A stretch of 64,000 nt of DNA from positions 2,349,501 to 2,413,500 of the forward strand of contig NZ_CP140098.1 in the NCBI RefSeq assembly GCF_034440735.1, written 5' to 3'. The notes under the pieces are model-generated. The model made no database searches, had not been told where the DNA came from, and was given only the letters and a program-made list of their open reading frames with translations. Source of the DNA: Deinococcus sp. AB2017081 (GTDB lineage: Bacteria; Deinococcota; Deinococci; Deinococcales; Deinococcaceae). Both the position numbers and the translations under genes were made by a program. Shown piece after piece: positions 22,298-31,132 of the stretch. Position 1 is the first letter of the stretch, and the number at the start of each line of letters is the position of its first letter.

Positions 22298-23025
22298 GGG
22301 CGGCGCTCCAGGGTGACGGCCAGGCCGTCGATGGTCACGAGGGTGTTGTTGTAGACCCACTGGCGGGTGCGGGGGGCGGGCACCAGCTCGCCGCGCAGGT
22401 CGCGCAGCTGCACGGTGAGGCCGGGCGGCCCTGGCTCCGGAGCGGGCTGCGCCATCGCGTCCTGCCACGGCATGACCGGCACGCCCGGCAGCGGATCCGT
22501 CCACTGGAAGTGCATGCCGTCGGTGGGGTTCCAGCGCCCGCCCCAGTGCCACCCACACTCCTCGAAGCAGCGCACCACGTCGAGATGCATCTGCATCCGG
22601 GCCGGGGGCAGACCGTACCCGTTCGTGCCCGCGTCGAAGTCAATGGCAGCACCGTACGCGTGCAGGCTCACGGGATTGGCGTAGTTCCACAGCATGTGCC
22701 GGTAGACCGTGCTGCCGCTGTAGGTGTGCAGGTGCCGGGTCAGGCCCCGCCGGTCGAGCTCGGCCCACGTGGCCGCGAACACGGGGGCGACCTCGCGGTG
22801 CAGGCGGATGGCGGCGACCGGCTGCGTGCCAAACGGCGGGAAGCCCGGCAGATTCGCTGTCGGGAGGCTGACGATCTGGGCGGCGAACGCGGCCGATGGC
22901 GTGAACTGCCCCTTGCCCGTCTGGGTGCACCCAGCTGCTGGGTCGCCGTAGAACCCAACCAGGTCGGCCCGCGTTCCGCCACCCGGCCGAGACTTGATTG
23001 CTGCCGCGAAATCAAATGGGGTCAC
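22294..23025 (-). CDS. Endolysin, peptidase M15 (D-Ala-D-Ala carboxypeptidase-like)
   Basis: 243 residues from GTG. Zinc ligands are visible in VSLHAYGAAIDFD (His122, Asp129) and DGMHFQW (His172), as in M15C/VanY-type L-alanyl-D-glutamate or D-Ala-D-Ala peptidases used by phages to cut cell-wall peptides. CGWHWGGRW just before the second site is also typical. The C-terminal ~55 residues may bind the wall. Directly flanked by holin-like and coiled-coil membrane genes. Confidence 0.9.
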   Translation of the reverse strand: MTPFDFAAAIKSRPGGGTRADLVGFYGDPAAGCTQTGKGQFTPSAAFAAQIVSLPTANLPGFPPFGTQPVAAIRLHREVAPVFAATWAELDRRGLTRHLHTYSGSTVYRHMLWNYANPVSLHAYGAAIDFDAGTNGYGLPPARMQMHLDVVRCFEECGWHWGGRWNPTDGMHFQWTDPLPGVPVMPWQDAMAQPAPEPGPPGLTVQLRDLRGELVPAPRTRQWVYNNTLVTIDGLAVTLERRP

Positions 23026-23349
23026 TCAGTCCTCCTTGGGGTCGATCCAGGTCGGTGCCGGCACGCCACACTTGCCGGCCAGCTCTTCAGCTTTCAGCCG
23101 GGCGCTCAGAGCGGCCCAGCGCCACGCATCGCGGTTGCGGGTCACGGCTTCCAGCCGGGCCTCCAGGCTCGTCACCCGCGCTTCGAGGACGCCCACCCGC
23201 TCGGCGAGCCCCTCGCGCATCTCCTTCTCCTGCCCGCTGCTGCCGGTGAAGATGCCCCGGATCAGCACGCCCAGGGCGGCCAGACCCGTGGTGCCGCCCA
23301 GCAGCGTGATGGCCGTGTCCAGGGCGGTCTTGGTCGACCCCTCAGCCAT
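23026..23349 (-). CDS. Membrane protein with coiled coil, spanin-like
   Basis: 107 residues. One hydrophobic helix at ~13-35 (AITLLGGTTGLAALGVLI) is followed by a heptad-type helix (GLAERVGVLEARVTSLEARL). This is the layout of inner-membrane spanins, which link the membranes in lysis of cells with an outer layer. Its stop abuts the endolysin start. Confidence 0.6.
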   Translation of the reverse strand: MAEGSTKTALDTAITLLGGTTGLAALGVLIRGIFTGSSGQEKEMREGLAERVGVLEARVTSLEARLEAVTRNRDAWRWAALSARLKAEELAGKCGVPAPTWIDPKED

Positions 23350-23773
23350 GCCGCTGCCTCATGACGTACCGCTGGAACCAGCGGACGCGCACCATGGTCA
23401 GCCACAGCGAGCGCATGAACAGTGCCCCGCCCAGCAGCCCGTACCCGTAAAAGCACGCCGAGCCGAAGATGAGGCCCCCTCCCTGCCAGAACATGGCTCC
23501 GATCCAGAACAGCAGCAGGGCGCTGAACGGGGTGACGATCATGCCGAAAGGGACGCGCGACGGCACCACGAACAGCAAGAAGGCCGCTGCCAGGTTCCAC
23601 AGGCCCCACGTGGCGAAGGGGAACGAGTCGTCGAAGGCGCTGTACCCCGTGAACAGCAGCGGGAGGTTCTGCCGAATGATGGCGATCACTCCGAACAGGA
23701 CGTGCACTCCGACCAGGTGCATGCGGGTGGCCCACGCCACCCCATCCCAGAACAGTGGGTCACGGGGCGGCAC
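23342..23773 (-). CDS. Hypothetical phage membrane protein
   Basis: 143 residues with about three hydrophobic helices (HLVGVHVLFGVIAII, GLWNLAAAFLLFVVP, IVTPFSALLLFWIGAMF) and a basic C-terminus. No family recognised. Overlaps both neighbours by a few bases, so it belongs to the lysis/late operon. Confidence 0.65.
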   Translation of the reverse strand: MPPRDPLFWDGVAWATRMHLVGVHVLFGVIAIIRQNLPLLFTGYSAFDDSFPFATWGLWNLAAAFLLFVVPSRVPFGMIVTPFSALLLFWIGAMFWQGGGLIFGSACFYGYGLLGGALFMRSLWLTMVRVRWFQRYVMRQRHG

Positions 23774-24227
23774 GCAGCACCTCCGCTGGCCGCCACCGGC
23801 CGGGTGTGCCGGTCACCGTATTCGGGGCGTTCTCGTCGAACCATTCCCAGCGCCAGGGTGGGCGGAGCAGCGTCCACAGCTCGGCGTTCGGCACGGGCCG
23901 GGTGACGGGGTGCGCGGCGGACGCGACCTCCCACGCACCCCGCTCGGGCTGGATGGGCTGGTAGGGCGCGCCGTCTCGAACCACGTTCAGGGTGCTGGAC
24001 TTCCGGACGCGCAGCACCGTGTTCCACGCGCACGCGGGCGATGGCCGCAGCACGGCCCGGTACGCCACGACCAGCGTGTAATCCGGAATGACCTGCAGGT
24101 GGCACGACGGGGGCGCGGGAGGCGCGAGGAGCGCGGCCGTGGCTGTCAGCCACCCCACGCCCAGCACCGCGGCCCACGTGCGGGAAGACCCACGCCGGGT
24201 GGACTGAGGCTCAGGGCGCACCGACAC
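23760..24227 (-). CDS. Hypothetical phage protein with N-terminal membrane anchor
   Basis: 155 residues from the GTG at 24227, overlapping the upstream gene by 17 bp; a GTG at 24221 is also possible. One hydrophobic helix near residues 18-38 (WAAVLGVGWLTATAALLA) is followed by a soluble, Trp-rich region with two Cys that could form a disulfide. Function unknown. Confidence 0.6.
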   Translation of the reverse strand: MSVRPEPQSTRRGSSRTWAAVLGVGWLTATAALLAPPAPPSCHLQVIPDYTLVVAYRAVLRPSPACAWNTVLRVRKSSTLNVVRDGAPYQPIQPERGAWEVASAAHPVTRPVPNAELWTLLRPPWRWEWFDENAPNTVTGTPGRWRPAEVLRAAP

Positions 24228-25743
24228 GCACCCCCGCCGCCGCGACTCGGAGATCCCACGCGGCGACCGCATCCAGCAGGGCGGTCGCCGGCACCGCGCT
24301 GGTGCCCACCTTCACGTTCCCGCCGGCGTCCGCACACCCGGCCGTACCCCAGCTCCAGTCCCAGCGGGCATCGGGCTTGCTGACCTTGGGGCGTCCCCAG
24401 CCGACCGTGTTGTCCCTAAAGACGATGCTCCCCTCAGCGCGGGGTTCCTTCGGATAGTTGCGGCAGTACAGCCCGGCGTCCGGGGTCGCGTCCAGCAGCG
24501 TCCCGTCCGGGGCCTTGCCGGTACCCAGCACCGTGTTGCCCTGCACGAGCATGTTCGAGCCGCCCGCGACCGCCACGCCGTAGTTGCTCGTCTCCAGCAC
24601 GGTGTTATTCACGGCCTGCTGGTAGGCCGATCCCTTGCCGTCGCCGAGCATGATCCCGCCGCCCGTGTAGTCCATGCTGACCGGCACGCCGTATGCGCCC
24701 TGGATCAGGTTGTCGTGCACGCGGATCGGCGAGCTGGCGGTGCCGACACTGGCGTAGATGTTGATCACGTCCTCGACGTGGCCAGACAGCGGCGTGTTCT
24801 CCACGCGGTTCCAGCCGATGTCCACCCCAGGTGCCTTCACGGCGTTGAGCTGTACGAACTGCACGCGCTGGAACGTCTTCTGCCAGCCGCCTCGGCCGTC
24901 GCTGAACCGGCCGTCGAGGTCGCGGGCCACTTTGTACCGCACCACCACCGTCGGGCCGGAGGGTTTCGGCCTCAGGGCGTTGATGTAGATGCCGCTCGTG
25001 CGTTCCAGGGTGTTGCCCTCGACGACCACCGACTGGGCGCCCTCGGCGTGGATGAAGCGCCCCAGGCTGCGGGTGACCACGTCGGGGTTGAGCGCCGTGC
25101 CGCTGCAGCTGCGCACGGTGAGCTGGGCACTGATCCAGGGCGCACTGATCAGGTGGCCCTTGCCCCGCACGCGGCAGCTCTGGAGCACCACGGGTTCGCT
25201 CGTCTTGACCAAGACGGCGGGCACGGTGGCGTCCAGGCTCTCCCAGTTGCCGCTGTACGTGCCGCCCTTGGTGATCACCAGCGGGCCGCTGTAGGCCGGT
25301 GCGGGAGGCGTGACGACTGGCGGCGTGGGGACAGGGACAGGCGCGGGCACCGGTGCCGGGGTGGGCGTGGGCGCAGGCGTCGGTACCGGGGTGGGCGTGG
25401 GGGTCGGCACCGGGTCTGGGGCGGGCGTCGGCGCCGGGACGGGATCCGGCGCAGGGGCGGGGACAGGTTCCGGCGCAGGGCTGGGTGCGGGTTCCGGCGC
25501 AGGGCTGGGTGCGGGTTCCGGCGTGGGCACGGGCACCGGTTCAGGGGCGGGCACCGGGTCAGGCACTGGCGTGGGCACCGGTGCCGGATCTGGTGTGGGC
25601 ACGGGGGCCGGACTGGGCGCTGGGGCCGGCGTGACGACCGGCGGCGGGGTGGTCGTCGGCGGGGTCTGCTGTTCCTGGCGCGGCGGTGCCTTACACGCCA
25701 GCAGCAGCAGGGGCAGCAGGATCAGGGCGCGCGTCGTCTTCAC
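24211..25743 (-). CDS. Phage-encoded lipoprotein with Pro-rich stalk and beta-helix domain
   Basis: 510 residues from a GTG with a GGGGG ribosome binding site. Lipobox LLLLAC puts the lipid on Cys17. Residues ~25-145 are a stalk of alternating Pro with Ala, Thr, Val or Ser. The rest reads as a right-handed parallel beta-helix with repeating N-rich turns ([48 protein letters not shown]). Beta-helices usually bind or cut polysaccharides. A lipid anchor is unusual for a tail spike and suggests display on the lysogen's own surface. Confidence 0.75.
   Translation of the reverse strand: MKTTRALILLPLLLLACKAPPRQEQQTPPTTTPPPVVTPAPAPSPAPVPTPDPAPVPTPVPDPVPAPEPVPVPTPEPAPSPAPEPAPSPAPEPVPAPAPDPVPAPTPAPDPVPTPTPTPVPTPAPTPTPAPVPAPVPVPTPPVVTPPAPAYSGPLVITKGGTYSGNWESLDATVPAVLVKTSEPVVLQSCRVRGKGHLISAPWISAQLTVRSCSGTALNPDVVTRSLGRFIHAEGAQSVVVEGNTLERTSGIYINALRPKPSGPTVVVRYKVARDLDGRFSDGRGGWQKTFQRVQFVQLNAVKAPGVDIGWNRVENTPLSGHVEDVINIYASVGTASSPIRVHDNLIQGAYGVPVSMDYTGGGIMLGDGKGSAYQQAVNNTVLETSNYGVAVAGGSNMLVQGNTVLGTGKAPDGTLLDATPDAGLYCRNYPKEPRAEGSIVFRDNTVGWGRPKVSKPDARWDWSWGTAGCADAGGNVKVGTSAVPATALLDAVAAWDLRVAAAGVRVGAP
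25471..25518. repeat. Perfect 24-bp tandem duplication in the Pro-rich stalk
   Basis: Two identical 24-bp units lie head to tail at 25471-25494 and 25495-25518, encoding eight-residue Pro/Ala/Glu repeats. This marks the stalk as prone to length change. Confidence 0.8.
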
Positions 25744-25804
25744 GCCCCCAGGGTCGGCCTGGGCGTGACACCCGGCACGGCCCACTGGGACACACCGATG
25801 GAAT

Positions 25805-25990
25805 TCAGTTCAAGCGCAGGTACTCGAGGGACACCCAGGCCTCAGGCGTCATGTCCTGCTTGCGGATCGAATCCAGCAGCTGCTCGTCGGCCTCCCGGCG
25901 GGTCGCGAAGGTCTCGCCGGGCTGGGCGTCCGGCACCTCGGCGACGAAGGTGAGGCCCTGGGCATCGCGCTGGATCTGGAATCGGGTCAT
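25805..25990 (-). CDS. Small hypothetical phage protein
   Basis: 61 residues from the ATG at 25990, with a GAGGAGCGAG leader. Sequence MTRFQIQRDAQGLTFVAEVP to LEYLRLN has a beta-beta-alpha-alpha look (TRREADEQLLDSIRKQDM). Not recognised. Lies between the spike and the beta-helix lipoprotein. Confidence 0.6.
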   Translation of the reverse strand: MTRFQIQRDAQGLTFVAEVPDAQPGETFATRREADEQLLDSIRKQDMTPEAWVSLEYLRLN

Positions 25991-25998
25991 CTCGCTCC

Positions 25999-28191
25999 TC
26001 ACGCCGCCGGGTTGCGCCGGCCGACCACGACACCCGCCGCGTCGCGCTTGCCCTGGATCTCGGCCATGGCGCCGTCGAGGGCCGACTGGGGAATGGCGCC
26101 CACTCCCCCATTGAACCGCTCGATGCGGCTGAACACCGTCCCACGCGCGCTCGTGCCGTTATCCGGGCCATCCTTGCGGCGGTTGGGGTCGCTGTCGGTC
26201 GGCGCCCCCCACCCGCCGCGCAGACCGTCCGTGATGCGCCCAGACGTGTCCGCGCTGCTGCCGTAGTCGCGGTCATAGTGCATGGTGTCGGGGGTGCCGT
26301 CCGGCCGCACGCCCCCGATCGCCACACCCCGGTTGTAGGCCACCACGTCCCGGAAGCGGGTGTGCCCGCCGCCAGCATGCGCAAACCCGTAGTTGCTGGT
26401 CTCCAGGGCGTAGCACTCCTCGGTGCTGAGCCACTTGCAGGTGCTGCCGTCGTAGATGAACCCGCCCCCGCTGTAGTCGCTGCCGAGGTTCATCGGGTAG
26501 GCCCCTCTGGCCTCCACGCGCCAGATCACCCGCACGTAATCGGTCGCGCCGTACAGCTGCACGTCGTAACTGTTCCCGGTGTCCTCGATGTAGGAGTCGC
26601 CCGGCTCCTGCTCGCTGATGCAGTACTCGACCTGGTACCGGCGCACGGTCGAGCTCGCGAGCTGCCACAGGTTGGCCACCTGCCGGTCGACGTCCACGGT
26701 GCTGCCGAGCTTCCAGCCGGTGTTCGTGCTGGTGTCCCGGATCTGCCCGTTGGTGTTCCAGCCGTGCGCCATCCGCATCACGAAGCCCTGGGTGTTATTG
26801 TCCCCGAGCTGGGCCTTCTGGGCCCGGAAGCCCTGGGTGCGCCGCAGGTTTACCTGCCGCAGCTCCGAGTGCTTGGCCCCCTCGGGGCGCACCGCCCCCG
26901 CGTACTGGCCGGTCGCCATGTGGGTGTGCGGGCCGTGGAAGCTGAAGTCGCTGAAGGTGAACTTGCTGCCACCCGCGCAGCCCACGATGCCGCGCGAGGT
27001 GCCGCCGCCGCCGACGCCCATGGCCTGGCCGTGCACGCACCATACCCAGCGGTTCCCCGCCTTGATGTAGATGGCCCGCTTGCCGGTGGTCATGTTGCGC
27101 GGGTTCCGGATGTTCGCGGGCAGGTCGCGGAAATCCAACAACCATTTGGCGATGCCGTCGGCCGGATCGGTGGCGATCCGGCCGTACTGGTCGAGCAGCG
27201 CCGTGGTGATCACCAGCGTGGCGGCGTCGGTACTGCTCGCGCCCACGCTGTCGTTCCAGTCGTAGGCCGTCCAGGGATCGGCCGGTTCCGCGTACAGAAT
27301 CCCTGGCGTGACGATCCGCACCGGGACGATCCGGGTGGCCTGCGAGGTGTTGCCGGAGGTGTCGGTGGCGATCGCCTTGAACGTCCGGTCACCGTTGTCG
27401 GCGGCCGTGACGGCCTTGGTGGCGCTGTACGGCGCGGTGGTGTCGGTGCTGATCAGCGTGCCGTCTACGTAGAAGGCGACCTTCGCCACCCCCCGGTCGT
27501 CGGCGGCGGCGGCGTTCAGGGTCACGTTGCCGGCGGCCGTGACCGGATCCGGCGAGACGTCCAGGCTCAGGGTGGGGGCTGCGGTATCGGCGATCGCGAC
27601 AGTGACGAGCACCGAGGCGCTGGCGGCGCTGCGGCCCGCCGTGTCGGTCACGGTGGCGGTGTAGGAGCGCGTCCCGTTGTCCAGATACGTGAGGGACTCG
27701 CTGAACGTGAACGGGGCGGCGCTGTCCATGCCGAGGGGGGTGCCGTTCCGGGCGAAGGCCACCGAGGCGACCGTGACGCCAGAAGCGACGTCGGCCGTGA
27801 GGGTGACGGTGCCGGGTTGCGTGATGCGGGCGGTGCTGACCCGCAGCGTCACGGCGGGGATGGCGACCGTGACCGTGGCGCTGGCCTCCACGGTGGCCTG
27901 AACGCTCAGGCCGACGGCACGGTAGGTGCGGATGCCGTTGGCGGTCGCGTTCAGGGGCTCACTGTAGGTGTAGGGCGGCGCGGTGAAGGTCGCCACGCGG
28001 ACGTCCTCGCGGTAGAACTCGACGGCCTGGACGTTCGAGGCCTGGGCGGTGAGGACGACACTGCCGCTGGAGGTGACACTGTCTGGTGTGGCGCTGAGGG
28101 TGACGGCCGGCGTCAGGGTGACGGCCCCGAGCGCGATGCGATCCCGCAGGGCGGCGGCGCGCTGCGCGAGGGTGCGGGAGGAAACGCCCAT
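25999..28191 (-). CDS. Tail spike/fibre protein with Ig-like repeats and beta-helix
   Basis: 730 residues from the ATG at 28191. The N-terminal ~310 residues contain three Ig-like repeats of the type VTLSATPDSVTSSGSVVLTA and VTLTADVASGVTVASVAFAR, each ending in a TYSE or TFSE strand and a YTATVTDT-type strand. The rest is rich in Asn, Gly and aromatic residues with short beta repeats, as in parallel beta-helix receptor-binding proteins. Probably binds the host surface. Converges with nothing; the accessory cassette starts 61 bp upstream on the other strand. Confidence 0.75.
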   Translation of the reverse strand: MGVSSRTLAQRAAALRDRIALGAVTLTPAVTLSATPDSVTSSGSVVLTAQASNVQAVEFYREDVRVATFTAPPYTYSEPLNATANGIRTYRAVGLSVQATVEASATVTVAIPAVTLRVSTARITQPGTVTLTADVASGVTVASVAFARNGTPLGMDSAAPFTFSESLTYLDNGTRSYTATVTDTAGRSAASASVLVTVAIADTAAPTLSLDVSPDPVTAAGNVTLNAAAADDRGVAKVAFYVDGTLISTDTTAPYSATKAVTAADNGDRTFKAIATDTSGNTSQATRIVPVRIVTPGILYAEPADPWTAYDWNDSVGASSTDAATLVITTALLDQYGRIATDPADGIAKWLLDFRDLPANIRNPRNMTTGKRAIYIKAGNRWVWCVHGQAMGVGGGGTSRGIVGCAGGSKFTFSDFSFHGPHTHMATGQYAGAVRPEGAKHSELRQVNLRRTQGFRAQKAQLGDNNTQGFVMRMAHGWNTNGQIRDTSTNTGWKLGSTVDVDRQVANLWQLASSTVRRYQVEYCISEQEPGDSYIEDTGNSYDVQLYGATDYVRVIWRVEARGAYPMNLGSDYSGGGFIYDGSTCKWLSTEECYALETSNYGFAHAGGGHTRFRDVVAYNRGVAIGGVRPDGTPDTMHYDRDYGSSADTSGRITDGLRGGWGAPTDSDPNRRKDGPDNGTSARGTVFSRIERFNGGVGAIPQSALDGAMAEIQGKRDAAGVVVGRRNPAA

Positions 28192-28251
28192 GCGCCCAGG
28201 GTGGGGGGTGGGGTGACAGGGGGCGCGAGGCTGCTCGCAGTGGGGACAGGT

Positions 28252-28461
28252 ATGCTCACCCACGTGAAATCGGCAGCGTGGGCGGTGGGGGCGGGACTGG
28301 GGTACGGCGCGGCGATCTTGTTCGTGCCCGAGGCGGCGCTGAATTTTAGCCGGGGCAGTGTGGTCTGGGGCTGGTTCGCGGTCTTTCAGGCGGTCGCGTT
28401 GGTGGGAGTCGCCACGGCGTTTGCCCGCATTGCGTGGCAGCTGTACCGGTCAGGCGAGTGA
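28252..28461 (+). CDS. Small membrane protein of the surface-conversion cassette
   Basis: 69 residues, ATG at 28252 preceded by GGGGACAGG. Two hydrophobic helices (AAWAVGAGLGYGAAILFV and FAVFQAVALVGVATAFARI). The stop overlaps the next GTG (GTGA), so it is translated with the ligase-like genes. Possibly an accessory subunit. Confidence 0.65.
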   Translation: MLTHVKSAAWAVGAGLGYGAAILFVPEAALNFSRGSVVWGWFAVFQAVALVGVATAFARIAWQLYRSGE

Positions 28462-29930
28462 CCGCGCTGCGTACCTTCCTGGCGGCCCTTCCCTCCATTC
28501 CCGGCCTCGGCGTCCTCGGGGCCGTGCTCGGCTGGGTGGGCCTGCGGGCACTGCCGCTGGGTGTGCAGGTGGGGCTGGGCGGGTACGTGCTGCTCACCGT
28601 GATCGCGGCAGCCACCGCCCCCCGCCCGGAGTGGGCGCTGATCGCGGCCGAGCTGCACGCCGCGCTGGTGCTGGGCCTGATCGGGCTGGGCACGCGGTGG
28701 CAGGATGAACACGGGCGGGCACTGGGTTGGGGGCTGCTGGCGCTGCTCGGGATCGCCGTGGCCTACACCCTCGCCACCGGAGCGGGCCGCCTGACCCATC
28801 CGGTGTTTGCGGCTACGTCTATCGGCCTCGGTGGAGCGCTGGCCGTCGCCGTGGCGGCGTTCGGTGGCGTGGGGCGGGTGTGGGCTCCGGTGCTGGCCGT
28901 GTCGGGTCTCGGTGCCGTGCTCTGGAGCGGCAGCCGGGGGGCCGCGTTCGCCCTGCTCCTGGGGCTGGCCCTCGGGGCGGCGGTGCGGGGGCGGCGCTGG
29001 CTGCTGATCGTGCCTGTCCTCGGCGTGGTGGGCCTCCTGCTGGCGGCCACCCTCGGGGGCGGTACGGTGCTCTCCCGCCTGAGCACGACGCAGGTGGGCG
29101 GGCGGGACATCCTCTGGAGCAACGCCCGGACGGTCATCGAGGCGCATCCCGTGGGCGGCGTGGGGCGGTGGCTGCTGGGCAGCGAGTTGCAGCCGCTTGA
29201 CCCGTGCCGATGGTGGGGCGAACTGGAGCAGCGGGGCGTGCGCTGCCAGGACGTGGCGGGGACGTTTAAGCCCCAGGTCATGAGCCACAACGCCGCGCTG
29301 CAAACGCTCGGGGAGACAGGGGCAATCGGGACATTCGCTGAATACCTCCTGCTGGGGGCGCTGGCGTGGGCGGCGTGGCGCACCCGGCGGCCCCTGCTGA
29401 TCGCGGGGGTCGCCATGCCGCTGGGAATGGGGCTGGCCGACACGCCGCTCCTGTTGCCGGGGCCGTTTGCCGGTGTCCTGCTCTACGTGTTCGGAGGCGC
29501 GGCGCTGGTGAGTGCGCCACCGTGGACACGGGCCGATACCGGGCGGGCCGCATTGCTCGGCGGGGCGCTGCTGGGCCTGACCCTCCTGCCGCCCCTCGCG
29601 CTGTGGCGCACGGTGGACACGCGGCCCGTGACGGTGGCCGTGACCTCGGTGGGCGAAGACCGGTCAAAGCGCTATCAGGACATTCGGTTCACCCTGACCG
29701 CCCCGCCCGGTCCATACCAGCTCGACGCCCTGGCCTGCGTGACCACCTGCACGCATCTGCGAACCATCACCGTCCAGGCCGGGCAGCCGTCGCTGATGCA
29801 GGTGTTGCCGCCCGTCTACCCCGTCGAGATCCGTCTGCGCCTGCTGGCCCCCGGTGGCGTGCAGGCCCGCGTGCTGGGGCGGTGGGCGTGGTCAGGGCAG
29901 CATGTCCCGCCCCGTACACTGGGGCCATGA
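28458..29930 (+). CDS. O-antigen ligase/polymerase-like membrane protein 1 (Wzy_C type)
   Basis: 490 residues with about ten or more membrane helices. The motif GRDILWSNARTVIEAHPVGG followed by MSHNAALQTLGETGAIG is the periplasmic loop signature of the WaaL/Wzy O-antigen ligase superfamily, with the conserved Arg and His. SGSRGA-like LWSGSRGAAFALLLGLA also fits. A C-terminal ~100-residue extra-membrane domain follows. Such proteins join or polymerise lipid-linked glycans outside the membrane. Coupled to both neighbours by overlapping stop/start codons. Confidence 0.82.
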   Translation: MTALRTFLAALPSIPGLGVLGAVLGWVGLRALPLGVQVGLGGYVLLTVIAAATAPRPEWALIAAELHAALVLGLIGLGTRWQDEHGRALGWGLLALLGIAVAYTLATGAGRLTHPVFAATSIGLGGALAVAVAAFGGVGRVWAPVLAVSGLGAVLWSGSRGAAFALLLGLALGAAVRGRRWLLIVPVLGVVGLLLAATLGGGTVLSRLSTTQVGGRDILWSNARTVIEAHPVGGVGRWLLGSELQPLDPCRWWGELEQRGVRCQDVAGTFKPQVMSHNAALQTLGETGAIGTFAEYLLLGALAWAAWRTRRPLLIAGVAMPLGMGLADTPLLLPGPFAGVLLYVFGGAALVSAPPWTRADTGRAALLGGALLGLTLLPPLALWRTVDTRPVTVAVTSVGEDRSKRYQDIRFTLTAPPGPYQLDALACVTTCTHLRTITVQAGQPSLMQVLPPVYPVEIRLRLLAPGGVQARVLGRWAWSGQHVPPRTLGP

Positions 29931-31132
29931 CCCCGCGCACGGTCGGCATCCTCGCACTAGTGCTGTTTCTGCTGCACGATCACCTCCGGGGGTTGTTCCC
30001 GTTCCTGCCGAACCTGCAACTGCCGCTGGCCGGGCTTGCGGCCCTGTGCGCCGTCATCGTCGGGTGGCGACTGACCCGCAGCGCCCTGGTCATGCTGGGC
30101 GTGGCGGGACTGGCGGGGGTCGCCGTGCTGACCGCGCCCGAAGTCACCTACATGACGCCGTACAGCGACAGCAAACAGACCTTGGTGCTGCTCACGCTGG
30201 CGTTTACCTTGATCCTGCCGCCCCTACTGATCCAGGCCCGCGACCACCTGCGCCAGTACCTGAACGCCCTGGGTCTTGTGTGCGTGCTGATCGTGGCCGG
30301 GACGCTGCCCGCGCTGCCCAGCATTGTCAGTGAGAGTGGCCGCCTCGCCATCGGGGAAGACGGCAACCCCATCTGGCTCGCCCGTGCCGCTGGCATTGCC
30401 GCCCTGTGGGTCGGGGTCAGCGTGCTGACGGGGCGCCTGCGCCGCCCGTGGCTGTGGGCGCTGGCCCCCATCCTCGGGATCATCGTCCTGACCGGCTCAC
30501 GCGGCCCGCTCGCCTCCCTGCTGATCGTGCTGGCCCTGCTGCTGCCCCTGCTGGTGCGGCGCGTCACCCTGCCCGGCCTGGCCGTGATGCTCGCCAGTGC
30601 CGGGGCGGGGCTGGCCGTGTTTTTCAATCCGATGGTGCTTGATGGGGTGCTGGCCCGCTTCGCCCGTGAGGATCGCTACGGGGTCACCTCCGGGCGCGAC
30701 ACCCTGTGGGCCATCACGACCGGCTGGATCCAGGACGTGCCGGGCGGCATCGGCCTGGGGGGACTGGCCGCGTCCCTGATGCCCTACGCCCGGTATCCGC
30801 ACAACATCGTGCTGGAGACGTTCGCGGAGCTGGGGTGGGTGGCCGGCACGGGGCTGGTGATCGCGCTGGGCCTCGCCCTGTACCGGCTCGCCCGTGCCGC
30901 CCGCTCTCGCCAGTTCGAGGAGGTGATGTTGCTGGGCGTGTTCCTGTTCGCCCTCGGCAACGCGCTGGTGAGCGGCGATCTGACTGGCCCGAAAGAGCTG
31001 TACATCGCGGCGGCGCTGAGCGTGATGGTGCCGGGGTTATACCGTCGTGCCCATCATGTCTTCCCAGACCACGGACGGCGTGACCTGCCGGACGCAGATG
31101 TATTTCCCGAGCGTGCTGTCTCGGTACAGTAG
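29927..31132 (+). CDS. O-antigen ligase/polymerase-like membrane protein 2 (Wzy_C type)
   Basis: 401 residues with about ten membrane helices. The superfamily loop is present: GSRGPLASLLIVLALL, then TSGRDTLWAITTGWIQDVPG and YPHNIVLETFAELGWVAG, with conserved Arg and His. It starts at an ATGA overlap with the first ligase-like gene. Its last ~30 codons run antisense through the end of the tail-fibre gene (96-bp overlap), giving a charged tail unlike the rest. Confidence 0.82.
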   Translation: MTPRTVGILALVLFLLHDHLRGLFPFLPNLQLPLAGLAALCAVIVGWRLTRSALVMLGVAGLAGVAVLTAPEVTYMTPYSDSKQTLVLLTLAFTLILPPLLIQARDHLRQYLNALGLVCVLIVAGTLPALPSIVSESGRLAIGEDGNPIWLARAAGIAALWVGVSVLTGRLRRPWLWALAPILGIIVLTGSRGPLASLLIVLALLLPLLVRRVTLPGLAVMLASAGAGLAVFFNPMVLDGVLARFAREDRYGVTSGRDTLWAITTGWIQDVPGGIGLGGLAASLMPYARYPHNIVLETFAELGWVAGTGLVIALGLALYRLARAARSRQFEEVMLLGVFLFALGNALVSGDLTGPKELYIAAALSVMVPGLYRRAHHVFPDHGRRDLPDADVFPERAVSVQ

